From JACRDG01 sp963760985 (GTDB lineage: Bacteria; Desulfobacterota; Desulfomonilia; Desulfomonilales; Desulfomonilaceae), in assembly GCA_963760985.1 (NCBI GenBank), contig CAVXFM010000015.1, positions 496,001 to 560,000 of the forward strand: 64,000 nt of DNA, in the 5' to 3' direction. Made by a program: the position numbers and the translations under genes. The notes below the pieces were generated by a model. It saw only the letters and a program-made list of their open reading frames with translations, made no database searches and had not been told where the DNA came from. Positions 1-9,304 of the stretch are shown here, in pieces; within the stretch, counting starts at the first letter, position 1, and every line of letters starts with the position of its first letter.

Positions 1-644
1 AGCCCCCCTTCCATGCGGGGGACCACTACGTATTTTCTTAACGGCATGGCTACCTCATCTCACGTGCGTTGCGGATTCCTGAAGACAGGTCCTCGGCTCG
101 ACCCTGGCCCCTGAGGCCGGGTACGTTCAGGGGTAGATCATTGATACCACTTTGCCTCCCAGGAAGTAACCCTCTTCGCGGCGCGGCCGTGCGACAAAGA
201 GATTTTCACATTGACTCTTTGTCCGGAAAGCGCTCAGAGCGGGCCGGAGCCCTACTCTTCTCGATGAATCGATACGAACGTCATCGGTCAAACCATGCAC
301 TCTTGACCACGGTTTTGTCTTCAACGGTGGAGGCGTCGAATCCCCGCTTTGGCTCAACGTATCCTACGAGAATTGTTGAGGTCAATAGCAACCTTCATGA
401 ATCGATTCGATTTAAGTTTCCGAAAGAGTTGACTTCAGGCCCCGGTATGGGTAAGCATGAGATTGTGTTAAGGCTTTCATTCCCGGTGTTCCGTCACGGG
501 ATCCCGTCACCGCAGCTCTCCGAAGATAGGTAGGTCTTTCGGAATTCTCGGAATCCAGAGCTGTGATGGGTTTCGCTTCCTTCACTGAAAACGAAAAGAC
601 CAGGGATTTTCGGCAGAGCAAATCCCGAAAGAAAAGGATTAGGC
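1..644. other. Non-coding or unrecognised stretch
   Basis: I see no credible gene in this stretch. The open frames here have low-complexity, Arg/Ser-rich translations and no ribosome binding site. The first 21 bases can form a short C/G stem (C run at 3-8 against G run at 17-21), which could be the end of a terminator for a gene outside the window. The last 20 bases lead into the receiver gene that starts at 645. Confidence 0.4.
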
Positions 645-1166
645 ATGGTCAGTTCTGACGTTCTACAGGACAAGCTGATCCTGGCGGTGGACGACGAGGA
701 GGACGTCCTCGATATCATTGAGGAGGAACTCTCCGAATCCGCCAATGTCACCTTGCACAGGGCCACCACTTTCGAGAGAGCCCAACAGTATTTGGTTTCC
801 TATACGTATGACTTGGTTATCCTGGACATCATGGGGGTACGCGGTTTCGATCTGCTCCAGATCGCGACGAACGCGGGTTTCCCTGTGGTCATGTTGACCG
901 CGCACGCGTTCACCCCTGAAGCGCTCAGGAAATCTATCGAATTGGGTGCCAGAGCTTACCTGCCCAAAGAAAAGCTCGGCTCGTTGACCCCTTTTCTGGA
1001 AGACGTGTTGAAGCTCAATTACTCCTCAGCCTGGAAGAAGGCGCTGGATCAGGTGGGAAGCCTCTTTAACAAGAAGTTCGGTTCTGACTGGAGGAAATCC
1101 GAGGAGGATTTCTGGCAAGATTTTGAGAAGAAATTGGTCGTGGACGAAGCCGCTATCATCAAGTGA
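645..1166 (+). CDS. Response regulator, single receiver domain with C-terminal tail
   Basis: This 173-aa protein is a CheY-like receiver. The acidic pair is D16-D17, the expected phospho-acceptor is D61 (in LVILDIMG), the switch Thr is T85 and the conserved Lys is K108. After about residue 125 there is a roughly 50-residue Trp/Lys-rich tail with no recognised DNA-binding or enzymatic domain, so the output is probably by protein contact. The ATG follows a purine-rich AAAGGATT motif. No kinase lies next to it; the chemosensory operon begins 12 kb away on the other strand. The fold is certain from the motifs, the pathway is unknown. Confidence 0.85.
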   Translation: MVSSDVLQDKLILAVDDEEDVLDIIEEELSESANVTLHRATTFERAQQYLVSYTYDLVILDIMGVRGFDLLQIATNAGFPVVMLTAHAFTPEALRKSIELGARAYLPKEKLGSLTPFLEDVLKLNYSSAWKKALDQVGSLFNKKFGSDWRKSEEDFWQDFEKKLVVDEAAIIK

Positions 1167-1494
1167 ATGAGCGACGCGGGTCCTCATGGACCTGTCCCGG
1201 TGGATACTCACATGTGGTACCTGGCGTGTCGCGTGAAGCAGGAGTTCTGTAGAGAGCGCGCTGAGCCTGATGCGTGGAGTGCTTGGTATCCTGAATGTGG
1301 TTTCGTCGAATTGAGGTACAAGGAGTCGAACGCCGCCCGTCTTGGGTGCCACTTCTGGCTCCCCCGGCAGTACTGCATGAAACACTGCTCGCAAGCCAAC
1401 GGTGGCACTCACATACGAGACCGAAACTACGCCTTCGCGTACTTGGTCTCAGTAGAGTAATTTGACTTGTTCTATTTCTTGGAAGGAGCCCTAG
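1167..1494. other. Intergenic, no supported gene
   Basis: An open frame starts directly after the stop of the receiver gene and would encode 97 aa. It is Cys/Trp-rich and has no ribosome binding site of its own and no recognisable fold. I regard it as chance. The last 20 bases carry the GGAAGGAG ribosome binding site of the thiolase. Confidence 0.35.
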
Positions 1495-2725
1495 ATGACT
1501 GACGTAGTAATCGTTTCAGCTTGTCGTACCGCGATAGGCGCCTTTGGAGGCACGTTGCGAGACATGCACGCGGCAAGTATATCAAGTGTGCCCATGAAGG
1601 CCGCAGTGGAAAGAGCCGGAATTTCTGTAGATGAGATCGACGATGTGCGATTCGGCTGTTGTCTCAATCCCACGGACGCCATGAACGTGACCCGTATTGG
1701 CGCGCTCATGGCCGGCATTCCCGATAGCGTTCCCGCTGCCACCATTAACCGCGTGTGCATATCCGGAATGGAAGCTACGCTCTCCGGCGCGGCCATGATC
1801 AAAGCCGGCGCGGCTGACATCCTCCTGGTGGGGGGCGTGGAACACATGTCAGGTGTCGCGTACACCTTGGAAAAAGCCCGGTGGGGAAACCGCATGGGCA
1901 ACGGGGTGGTGACCGATGCCATGATGATGGGACTGCACTGCGGTTCTCATCTCTTGCCCTACCCTCAGGACGGACCGGTGGAATTTTTCCGCGGAAAACC
2001 CTATATTATGGGACACACCGCGGAGTTTGTGGCGCTCAAACACGGCATCACCAGGCAAGAGCAGGACGAGATTGCCTTGAGAAGTCACAACAACGTGGAG
2101 CGGGCCACCAAAGAAGGCGCTTTTGCCGCTGAGATGGTTCCCGTACCTCGTTCCGCAGAGAAAGGGAGATCCCAAGGTCTTTGACAAGGATGAGCATTTT
2201 CGTCCCGGGCTGACCATGGAAGCGCTCGCCAAACTTTCCCCTGCCTTTATCCCCAAAACTGGTACGGTCACCGCGGGAAATGCCAGCGGGATTAATGACG
2301 GATCGGCCGCGATGGTCATCATGTCCGCGGAAAAGGCAAAAAGCCTCGGCAAGCAGCCGTTGGCCAGGATCAAGGCCGTGGGCATGGGCGCGTGCGACCC
2401 GAGTGTCATGGGATTGAGCCCGGTTCCCGCAGTGACGAGCCTGCTGAAACGGTCGGGGATGTCACTGGGCGATTTCGATTTGATCGAACTCAATGAGGCT
2501 TTTGCAGCCCAGTATCTCGGGTGTGAGCGAGAATTGAAGCTCAACCGGGACGTTACGAACGTAAATGGTTCCGGCATCGGTTTGGGCCACCCGGTGGGCT
2601 GCACCGGCGCAAGAATTATGGTATCCTTGATTTATGCTCTGAAGGCTCGAAACAAGACGCTCGGCCTCGCTACCCTTTGCGGCGGTGGTGGCGTTTCCAT
2701 GGCTTGCGCCCTGGAAATCATCTGA
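1495..2725 (+). CDS. Thiolase (acetyl-CoA acetyltransferase family), frameshifted
   Basis: Thiolases condense or cleave acyl-CoA and acetyl-CoA in fatty-acid or aromatic degradation or ketone metabolism. The product would be about 409 aa, near the family norm of 390-400. The nucleophile is C88 (NRVCISGMEA). The C-terminal half has the ELNEAFAAQ motif, the GLGHPVGCTGARI histidine motif and the CGGGG motif with the second catalytic Cys. The reading frame shifts by one extra base near 2145-2152: the first frame runs through EMVPV and the second resumes at VPQRKGDP, which is the normal continuation. A strong ribosome binding site (GGAAGGAG) precedes the ATG. The gene stands alone, so the substrate cannot be told. 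The shift is more likely a consensus error than decay, because both halves are intact. Confidence 0.85.
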
Positions 2726-2921
2726 GTCTGGATCTGAGAAGAAAGACGCGTGCCCTGTTCGGCATTGACGATGCTCGTACGTCATGAGAATCGCCAAGCG
2801 CCGCGCAGGGCGGCACAAAACCACAAGGCACGCGGCGAAAAAGAGACAGGTCACCGTCTGAATTCCCCCGAGGCGCGTCAGTGCGAGTGGCGGCTTGGCA
2901 AAGACGAGGAGTGGAACAAAG

Positions 2922-3263
2922 GTGTCCGCTGCAAAAAAGATCAGCGCGAAAGCGATCATGGCGGATCTCAAAGCAGGATCGACCGACGCGGAACTCATGG
3001 AAAAATACGGCATCTCTCTCGGGGCTCTTCAGGAGCTTTTTAGCAAGCTTATCGCCGCGGGTCTGGCCACTCAAGCCTATTTCAACAAGAGGGCCCTTCG
3101 GGATGTGGGGATTCGTCAAAAGGCCGACACCGCGAAAACCTGCCCTCACTGCGGGTACGGATCGTCAGAAGGGTTCACCACCTGCCCGCGGTGCGACATG
3201 GAAGTCTCCGATTGGCTCAACACGTCTGAACTCACCGACATCCTCACGGGCTCCTTCAAATAA
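2922..3263 (+). CDS. Small LMEKY-domain protein with zinc ribbon
   Basis: The N-terminal 60 residues contain a helical module with AGSTDAELMEKYGIS followed by LQELFSKLIAAGL. A four-Cys zinc ribbon follows (CPHCG then CPRC, 13 residues between the pairs). A very similar module, SGATDLSLMEKYKLT, sits in the PAS/PilZ protein at 50.8-52.9 kb. The function of the module is unknown to me; its shape suggests a small helix-turn-helix-like domain. I chose the GTG at 2922 because GAGGAG lies 10 bases upstream; an in-frame TTG at 2895 is possible. The coding frame is convincing, the role is not assignable. Confidence 0.75.
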   Translation: MSAAKKISAKAIMADLKAGSTDAELMEKYGISLGALQELFSKLIAAGLATQAYFNKRALRDVGIRQKADTAKTCPHCGYGSSEGFTTCPRCDMEVSDWLNTSELTDILTGSFK

Positions 3264-3278
3264 AGCCCATCGGTCGTG

Positions 3279-3500
3279 CTACCTCCACTTGGCCGCCTGT
3301 ACGATAAGGCGGACGAGCAGAATCAAGACAATCACTATTGCCACAAGCCCCACCGTGGAATGAATTCTGGTACCCAGGTCTCTCAGTCTCTCTTTGATGG
3401 ACACGTGGCCTGTGCTGGTCAGCTCGTCATAGACCTGAGCGACAAGCCACCAGCCAATGAGCACCACAACAACCAAGAATAAGAATTTGAGTGAACGCAT
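3279..3500 (-). CDS. Small two-helix membrane protein
   Basis: The product is about 73 aa. Residues 4-22 and 48-66 are strongly hydrophobic (LFLVVVVLIGWWLVA and VGLVAIVIVLILLVRL), with a charged linker (SIKERLRDLGTRIH) between them, so two membrane spans are expected. It converges with the zinc-ribbon gene, 16 bases apart. The ATG at 3500 gives the best N terminus; a GTG nine bases upstream is in frame. No family recognised. Confidence 0.6.
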   Translation of the reverse strand: MRSLKFLFLVVVVLIGWWLVAQVYDELTSTGHVSIKERLRDLGTRIHSTVGLVAIVIVLILLVRLIVQAAKWR

Positions 3501-3964
3501 GTGAAGCACCGCGGGGCAGGCAAAACGCCTGCAAGAGTAATTTGGGCAGCATCACTCCGGCTTGCGTGCAGAAGAGAAACACTCGCTTCGGAAGGAGCGT
3601 ATTCTGCATGCGGTCTTGCCGCAGGGTCTCGATCGCCCAATTGACCGCGATCGTAGGGAATTCATCGGAGCTCGCTGCACGGGGACACCTGCAAAAATGA
3701 GATTTCCGCGGAACCGGCTCCCGCAATTGTCAAAGACTTTGTCCGAAACCGTCTCGCCTCCTTTGTCGAGAATGTGAGACACCATCAGGAGCTGGCGTTG
3801 TCACGCGAACCCACGCGGAATTCATGAGTGCGCTGCCCTGCAGCCTGAACCACGCGTCACGGCTGACCGGATTCCGGCCTCCGCGGGAATGCCGAGGGTA
3901 CACCCACGAGGGATCATGCAGCACATGTGGCAACGGATCGCTGTCACCCAGCACTCAGGTCGGT
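3501..3964. other. Intergenic, no supported gene
   Basis: No convincing gene is seen. Around 3870-3905 the sequence CCGGCCTCCGCGGGAATG resembles a short element common between genes in many proteobacteria; only one copy was noted here. Confidence 0.3.
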
Positions 3965-5308
3965 TTATTCTGCGCACATCTCCTGAATAGACGCGGCCGT
4001 GGCTGACACCAGATGCGTGATTTGATCCCGCGTGATGGACAACGGAGGCATGAGAACCACCACATCACCCAGGGGCCTGAGAATCACGCCGTGTTTCCTC
4101 ACGTTTTGCGTAACCCGAGCGCCCATGCGGAGTTCGGCCGCGTACGCCTGTCTTTTCTGGCGATCCTCGACCAGTTCTATCCCTACCATAAATCCGCACT
4201 GGCGAACATCCCCCACATGGGCAAGGGGCTCAATCTCGCGGCTCAGTTGCTCGGCGAGCAGAGCGATCTTCGCGGGGGCAGCCTCAAGCACGCAGTCAGA
4301 TTCGAACACGTCAAGACATGCGCACGCGGCAGCGCACGCCAAGGCATTGCCCGTGTAACTGTGACCGTGGAAAAAGGTTTTCGCGGCCGCGTGTTCGCCC
4401 AAGAATGCCTGATAAATCTTGTCTGACACCAGCGTCGCAGCCAGGGGAAGATATCCGCCTGATAACCCTTTGGCCAACGCCAGAATATCAGGGCATACTT
4501 GCTCGTGCTCCACCGCGAACATCTTTCCCGTGCGACCGAATCCGGTGGCGACCTCGTCGCAAATCAACAAGATGTCATGATCGTTGCAGATGGTGCGCAG
4601 GCCTTTCAGGAATCCTGGAGGATGGACGATCATGCCTGCCGCGCCTTGCACGAGGGGCTCAACCACGAGCGCGGCTATCTGATGCGCCCGATCTTCACAC
4701 AGAGCGCGAAAATGATCGAGACATCTGTCTCTGCATTCCTCCGGACTCATGACAGGATACAGATAAGGATGAGGTGTGGGAAGGGACAAGGTCTGAAACA
4801 AGAGCGGGTGAAAGATTTGGTGAAAGAGATCGATGCCTCCCAGACTTACGGATCCGATCGTGTCTCCATGGTACGCGTGCTGAAGGGTGGCAAAGAGTGT
4901 CTTGTATTTGTACCCGCGATTTTTCCAGTACTGAAAGGCCACCTTGAGTGCCACTTCCACAGCGGTGGAACCCGAGTCCGAATAGAACACCTTGTTCAGA
5001 CCTTCGGGAGTGATGCCCACCAGTTTTTGCGCAAGCTCGATGGACGGCACACACGCCAACCCGAGCAGCGTGGAATGCGCAACCTTGCCCAACTGACGCG
5101 TAATTGCCTCATCGATGACGCTCTTGCGATGTCCGTGGACATTGACCCACAAGGAAGAAACCCCGTCGAGGTACTCCCGACCTTCAGTGTCGATGAGATA
5201 GTTCCCTTCGGCCCGTTCAATTACCAGGGGCTCGGACGCCACCCATTCTTCCATCTGAGTGAATGGATGCCAGATGTATTTCTTATCCAGTTCAGACCAA
5301 CTCGACAT
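3965..5308 (-). CDS. bioA: Adenosylmethionine-8-amino-7-oxononanoate aminotransferase
   Basis: BioA transfers the amino group of S-adenosylmethionine to KAPA to give DAPA in biotin synthesis. The 447-aa product is a class-III PLP aminotransferase. The N-terminal IWHPFTQMEEW motif is typical of BioA. The cofactor Asp is D251 (ICDEVATGFGRTG) and the PLP Lys is K280 (LAKGLSGGYLPLAAT). I chose the ATG at 5308 because AGGAG lies seven bases upstream on the minus strand; an open frame extends further up to 5422 but is not BioA-like. No other bio gene is in the window, so the pathway is completed elsewhere. Confidence 0.93.
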   Translation of the reverse strand: MSSWSELDKKYIWHPFTQMEEWVASEPLVIERAEGNYLIDTEGREYLDGVSSLWVNVHGHRKSVIDEAITRQLGKVAHSTLLGLACVPSIELAQKLVGITPEGLNKVFYSDSGSTAVEVALKVAFQYWKNRGYKYKTLFATLQHAYHGDTIGSVSLGGIDLFHQIFHPLLFQTLSLPTPHPYLYPVMSPEECRDRCLDHFRALCEDRAHQIAALVVEPLVQGAAGMIVHPPGFLKGLRTICNDHDILLICDEVATGFGRTGKMFAVEHEQVCPDILALAKGLSGGYLPLAATLVSDKIYQAFLGEHAAAKTFFHGHSYTGNALACAAACACLDVFESDCVLEAAPAKIALLAEQLSREIEPLAHVGDVRQCGFMVGIELVEDRQKRQAYAAELRMGARVTQNVRKHGVILRPLGDVVVLMPPLSITRDQITHLVSATAASIQEMCAE

Positions 5309-5408
5309 CCTCGTACTCCTGCAATGTACTGTAATGCCAGTGAGACTCAGGGCTCTTTTCCACTGAGCGGAATCGTTCAGCAGGCCCTTGGGGGAGCTTG
5401 GAAAATCA

Positions 5409-5480
5409 AACCACAAGGTCACTAAGACACGAAAAGGTCAAAGACCAATTCTCCTTGTTCGTTGTGTCTTGGTGGTCATT
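5409..5480. repeat. Imperfect inverted repeat
   Basis: The arm GGTCACTAAGACACGAA (near 5416-5433) faces TTCGTTGTGTCTTGGTGGTC (5458-5477) across about 25 bases. It is a plausible transcript hairpin or small dispersed palindrome in the gap upstream of bioA. Function unknown. Confidence 0.5.
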
Positions 5481-5619
5481 CCTCGTCCCTCGCGGTGAAC
5501 CCTTATCACTGAGCTTCGGCACAAGATCGGTTTTGCCTCTGACGAGCCGCACGCGTGGGTTCGTGGCGTACGCAGCCCGCGGGGTAACAACGATGGTCGG
5601 ACAGAGGCCTCGCAAGCAG

Positions 5620-5647
5620 AGATCTTATGGCTTTGCGTCGCTCGAAC
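5620..5647 (+). repeat. Short dispersed repeat (ACGGCTTTGCGTCG family), diverged copy
   Basis: AGATCTTATGGCTTTGCGTCGCTCGAAC matches the core of the family found also near 9.27, 12.9, 50.6, 53.3 and 60.05 kb, with one mismatch in the ACGGCTTTGCGTCG core. Confidence 0.45.
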
Positions 5648-5671
5648 AGGAAGAGACTTCCGTCCGATTCG

Positions 5672-6754
5672 TTATCTACGTGAACCCGTGTCAACATCGC
5701 TCGCAATGGCAGCAATATCCACGGGATCGGAGAATTCTCCTGCAGGGTGTTCGTCAGCCTCTTCATCCGTGCCCGAGAGCATGTTCCGGTCCAATCTGAA
5801 ATCGCTTGTCCAATACGACACAAGACCCAGCGCCAGACAAATCACCAGACTGAAGAGGTGATAGACCGTGGCAAAGGATATGGCCACAATTGATTGTATC
5901 CCGAAAAGGGCGAGAGCGTAACGGCCTGCTGCGTGAAAAGTCCCGATAAAACCTGGAGCAGAAGGAAGAGCCACCCCCAAGCAGATAAACACCTGGATGG
6001 TAACTGCCACCAAGAAGGGCGCTTTGATTGAAAAAGCCAACAAGAACAGATAGGTCAAACAGGAAAACAAGCCCCATAGCAACACCGAACACGCGAACAT
6101 GATGAGCGCTTGCGAGAAACTTGCCATGATGCCGAATCCGTCGATCAGGCGCACGAAGATGCCTTCGATAAAATGCGCGGCTCGTTCAGGGAGCCATGAC
6201 AGGAGTTTCTTCAAAAGCGTGCGAAAGCCGTCCCGGTGAGCCAGGATGATCAATATGGCGACGTACCCAAGCACAAGACACCCGAGCACTATTTCGCCCA
6301 CCAGAGAATAGATCTTCGGCACTTGCGGAGTAGACCAGAGCACCACGCCCAGCAGCATCAAAAGTCCCGAAAGATCGAAAAATCTCTCGACCATCACCGC
6401 GCCCAACACGCTGGAAAACGACGCACCACGACGCTGAAGGAGGTAGGGGCGCACCAGTTCCCCTAAACGTGCGGGCATGATCATGCTCGCAGCAGCCCAG
6501 AGGTTCAAGAGATCCCAAAGTTGCTTCATGGACAACGGACAGAAGGGCCGGAGAATAATCCCGAACCGGAACGACCTGACGAGCTGGATCACAATGGTCA
6601 ACGCGATACAGGGCAGGAAATAGATGGGCTTCATCTTGCTCACGCCTTCAATGAGGTCGTGCCAAGAGATATCCCGGAACGCAAGGTACAGAAAGAACCC
6701 GCCGACAGCCATTCCTGCCGCGATCAATATGGTCCGCTTACCTGCCGACTTCAT
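5672..6754 (-). CDS. Flippase-like integral membrane protein (UPF0104 / LPG synthase transmembrane family)
   Basis: The 360-aa protein has seven or eight hydrophobic spans. It carries signatures of the family shared by AglD and the membrane half of lysylphosphatidylglycerol synthase: RLGELVRPYLL near residue 97, VERFFDLSGLL near residue 123 and PSAPGFIGTFHAAG near residue 265. No aminoacyl transferase domain follows. Its start is one base from the stop of the UDP-glucuronate decarboxylase gene upstream, so the two are co-transcribed. This suggests a role in lipid-linked sugar or envelope glycan export. The exact substrate is inference. Confidence 0.82.
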   Translation of the reverse strand: MKSAGKRTILIAAGMAVGGFFLYLAFRDISWHDLIEGVSKMKPIYFLPCIALTIVIQLVRSFRFGIILRPFCPLSMKQLWDLLNLWAAASMIMPARLGELVRPYLLQRRGASFSSVLGAVMVERFFDLSGLLMLLGVVLWSTPQVPKIYSLVGEIVLGCLVLGYVAILIILAHRDGFRTLLKKLLSWLPERAAHFIEGIFVRLIDGFGIMASFSQALIMFACSVLLWGLFSCLTYLFLLAFSIKAPFLVAVTIQVFICLGVALPSAPGFIGTFHAAGRYALALFGIQSIVAISFATVYHLFSLVICLALGLVSYWTSDFRLDRNMLSGTDEEADEHPAGEFSDPVDIAAIASDVDTGSRR

Positions 6755-6755
6755 G

Positions 6756-7706
6756 TCAGTGCGCCTCGCCTTCCTGGCCCAGGTGGCGCCGAAAATACTC
6801 GACTGTAGCCTGGAGACCCGTATTGAGGGAAACCGTAGGATGCCAGTTCAGAATTTGTTGCGCGCGGGTGATGTCCGGCCGGCGTCGAGTCGGATCGTCC
6901 TGGGGAAGCGGTTTGTATACAATTTGCGACGAGCTCTCGGGAATCATGTTCAAAATCCCGCGAGCCAATTCCGCGATAGTCACTTCGTGAGGATTGCCGA
7001 GATTCACAGGCGAAACCTCCGGACTTGCCATAAGGCGCATCAGGCCATCCACCATGTCGGAAACGTAGCAAAACGAGCGCGTTTGGGTTCCATCGCCGTA
7101 GATCGTAAGTTCTTCCTCTTTGAGCGCCTGGCAGATGAAATTACTCACAACTCGGCCATCATTGGGAAGCATCCGAGGGCCGTAGGTGTTGAAGATACGT
7201 GCGATGGCCACATTGACCCCATTATAGTCGCGATACCCTACCATGAGAGTTTCTGCCGCCCTTTTCCCCTCATCGTAGCACGCGCGGGGCCCCACAGGAT
7301 TCACGTTCCCGTGGTACGTTTCCAGTTGAGGATGCACCTCGGGATCCCCGTACACTTCCGAGGTGGACGCGAGGAGTATCCGCGCTTTCACTCTCTTGGC
7401 AAGCCCCAGCATATTCAGCGTGCCCAGGACGGATGTCTTGAGGGTTTTGATCGGGTTGTTCTGGTAATGCACCGGTGAGGCAGGACACGCGAGATGGTAG
7501 ATTTGATCCACCTCAAGCAAAATGGGAGAAACCACGTCGTGCCGTATCAGCTCGAAGTTGGGGTTTCCCATGAACGGGAGGACATTCCTCTTACTTCCGG
7601 TGAAAAAATTGTCCAGGCACAGGACAATGGCATTGCTGTCAAGCAGCTTCTCCACGAGATGACTACCGATAAAGCCGGCGCCACCCGTCACGAGGACGGT
7701 TTTCAT
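6756..7706 (-). CDS. UDP-glucuronate decarboxylase (UDP-xylose synthase type SDR)
   Basis: The 316-aa extended short-chain dehydrogenase has the NAD-binding motif TGGAGFIGSHL at residues 7-17, the substrate motif STSEVYGDP and the catalytic tyrosine-lysine pair in YDEGKR. The stretch GNVNPVGPRACYDEGKR is typical of UDP-xylose synthases, which oxidise and decarboxylate UDP-glucuronate. I chose the ATG at 7706, with GGGAG nine bases upstream; the frame is open for 94 more codons upstream but this part is not SDR-like. It forms a tight pair with the membrane protein downstream and lies divergent from an O-antigen ligase. Confidence 0.88.
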   Translation of the reverse strand: MKTVLVTGGAGFIGSHLVEKLLDSNAIVLCLDNFFTGSKRNVLPFMGNPNFELIRHDVVSPILLEVDQIYHLACPASPVHYQNNPIKTLKTSVLGTLNMLGLAKRVKARILLASTSEVYGDPEVHPQLETYHGNVNPVGPRACYDEGKRAAETLMVGYRDYNGVNVAIARIFNTYGPRMLPNDGRVVSNFICQALKEEELTIYGDGTQTRSFCYVSDMVDGLMRLMASPEVSPVNLGNPHEVTIAELARGILNMIPESSSQIVYKPLPQDDPTRRRPDITRAQQILNWHPTVSLNTGLQATVEYFRRHLGQEGEAH

Positions 7707-7901
7707 CAATGTCTGCTCCCACGTGTCATAAAAAAGTGAGTATATCGGCAAGGGAGAGTTTATGTCAATGACCATGACACCTTGGCTCGCAAACGATGTT
7801 CGAGTTGCATTCGGGTACAGGCTCCTGATATGATTCGTGGGTTCAGGGCTTTCCGTTGAGGCTGTTGTCGCGAAGTTGCGGTCGAAAAGGGGGCATGGAC
7901 C

Positions 7902-9158
7902 TTGCCAGATTATCGTTCGATCATAGTGCCTGCCGGGCGTTTCTCGTTCCGGATTGCATGGTTGGCTTTTGCCATCGCGTGTTTCCAAGCGACGTTCTTG
8001 GAGCCGTCCATGGTGTTGATTGCCGGACAGAGGGCAAACGTCTTCGCGGGTCTTCTCTGCGGAGTGGTCCTCCTGGTGGTCCTCTTTGCGCTGAAGGATC
8101 GAAAAATCCCGTGGAGATGGTCGGAGATAGCCGTGTGCCTTGTTCTCAGCGGCCTGGCTCTGCTCAGCACGCTCTTCAGTGTGGACCGTGTGAGTTCAGG
8201 ACTCAGGGTGTTCGTCTTGCTCACCACCGGACTGGGGGGATTCTGGTGCGCGCGGATTTTGCTGTGCGATTCGTCAGGCCAGGAGCGTTTCCAGTGGCTG
8301 TGTCTCGTGCTGTTGGCAGGAGCGGTACTCTGGGGGCTGATAGGGTACTTCAAGCTGGGAACGCCCAGCCACATATTCCGAGCCCATGAGCACCCCGTGA
8401 ACACCGTGTTCCTCTTGCTATGGGTTGCACCGCTGGGTCTGATTGCCCGAGGAGGGCGACTCGGCCTCGGGTTGGGACTGCCCGCACTCATAATCAGTTT
8501 TGTAGTCATATGCCTGAGCGGAAAGATGGCTGCAATGTGGATTCCTCTTGTGGCCGCGGCGATCGGAGTAGCCCTTAAGATTCGTCGATGGGGACGCATT
8601 TTCGCTGTTTCCCTTGCCTTTGTCGCTGTCGCTGCGTTGCTGACGCTCCATTACGTGCCAGTACGGAGTTGGGCCGCGTCCTCAAGCGTGTGGTTTCGCG
8701 CGGAGAACTATCCGTTTTGTCTCCATATCATAAAGAAGCACCCATTACTGGGCATCGGGCTCTGGGAACCGAGAGCACAGTATCTGGACGACTACGAAAT
8801 CCGATATCCCGGGTTGCACAAAGAGCAGTTTAGCGTAATGCTCGGGACGAACCGCACTCCGGAAAACACTTTCTTGACCTTCATGACCGATCTGGGTTTG
8901 CCGTTTGCTTTTCTGTATATGGCATCTCTCGCGTATTTGCTGTGGACCTTGTTCGGTGCCCTCCGGCTCAAGCCTCCTCAGCCCTTCATGAACCCGCTGG
9001 TTATTCTCGTTCCCGTCGTTGCCGCAATACTCTATTTTCAGGTGTACGACGGCCTCATGTATCCGCAGGTGAATTGGTTCTTTCACGTACTTCTGGGAAT
9101 GATACCGACTCCCTGGGTGCGTGAGTCGTGGGCACACGCTGAGGGCCCGGTGAAGTGA
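7902..9158 (+). CDS. O-antigen ligase-like membrane protein (Wzy_C family)
   Basis: The 418-aa protein has about ten hydrophobic spans and one long periplasmic loop around residues 265-345 with FCLHIIKKHPLLGIGLWEPR and TPENTFLTFMTDLGLPFAFLY. These are the usual features of the Wzy_C/WaaL family, which joins or polymerises lipid-linked glycans at the periplasmic face. It starts with TTG, with AAAAGGGGG about eight bases upstream. The nearby sugar-nucleotide gene supports a role in surface polysaccharide. Ligase versus polymerase cannot be separated by sequence alone. Confidence 0.8.
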   Translation: MPDYRSIIVPAGRFSFRIAWLAFAIACFQATFLEPSMVLIAGQRANVFAGLLCGVVLLVVLFALKDRKIPWRWSEIAVCLVLSGLALLSTLFSVDRVSSGLRVFVLLTTGLGGFWCARILLCDSSGQERFQWLCLVLLAGAVLWGLIGYFKLGTPSHIFRAHEHPVNTVFLLLWVAPLGLIARGGRLGLGLGLPALIISFVVICLSGKMAAMWIPLVAAAIGVALKIRRWGRIFAVSLAFVAVAALLTLHYVPVRSWAASSSVWFRAENYPFCLHIIKKHPLLGIGLWEPRAQYLDDYEIRYPGLHKEQFSVMLGTNRTPENTFLTFMTDLGLPFAFLYMASLAYLLWTLFGALRLKPPQPFMNPLVILVPVVAAILYFQVYDGLMYPQVNWFFHVLLGMIPTPWVRESWAHAEGPVK

Positions 9159-9250
9159 CTGTATACCTCGGAACGCGGTGCGTGTGGTTTTCCTGCGTGT
9201 GAGTGGCGCCACCACGAGGCGGCCCTGTCATTCGTGCCGTATGCCGCGTG

Positions 9251-9291
9251 GAGATCTTCTTCGGTACGGACGACGCAAAGCCGTCTCATCA
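9251..9291 (-). repeat. Short dispersed repeat (ACGGCTTTGCGTCG family)
   Basis: The minus strand reads TGAGACGGCTTTGCGTCGTC, then CGTACCGAAGAAGATCTC. It lies 14 bases before a copy of the 178-bp repeat. Other copies are near 5.6, 12.9, 50.6, 53.3 and 60.05 kb. Confidence 0.7.
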
Positions 9292-9304
9292 CTGCGCTCT
9301 TATC

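Noticed and set aside
69..533. Open frame of 154 codons at the left edge
   Set aside because: No ribosome binding site and a translation rich in Arg and Ser without any domain; overlapping open frames on the other strand are equally long.
1167..1460. 97-codon frame starting next to the stop of the receiver gene
   Set aside because: The start adjoins the preceding stop, but no ribosome binding site or recognisable fold is present; Cys and Trp content is odd for a real protein.
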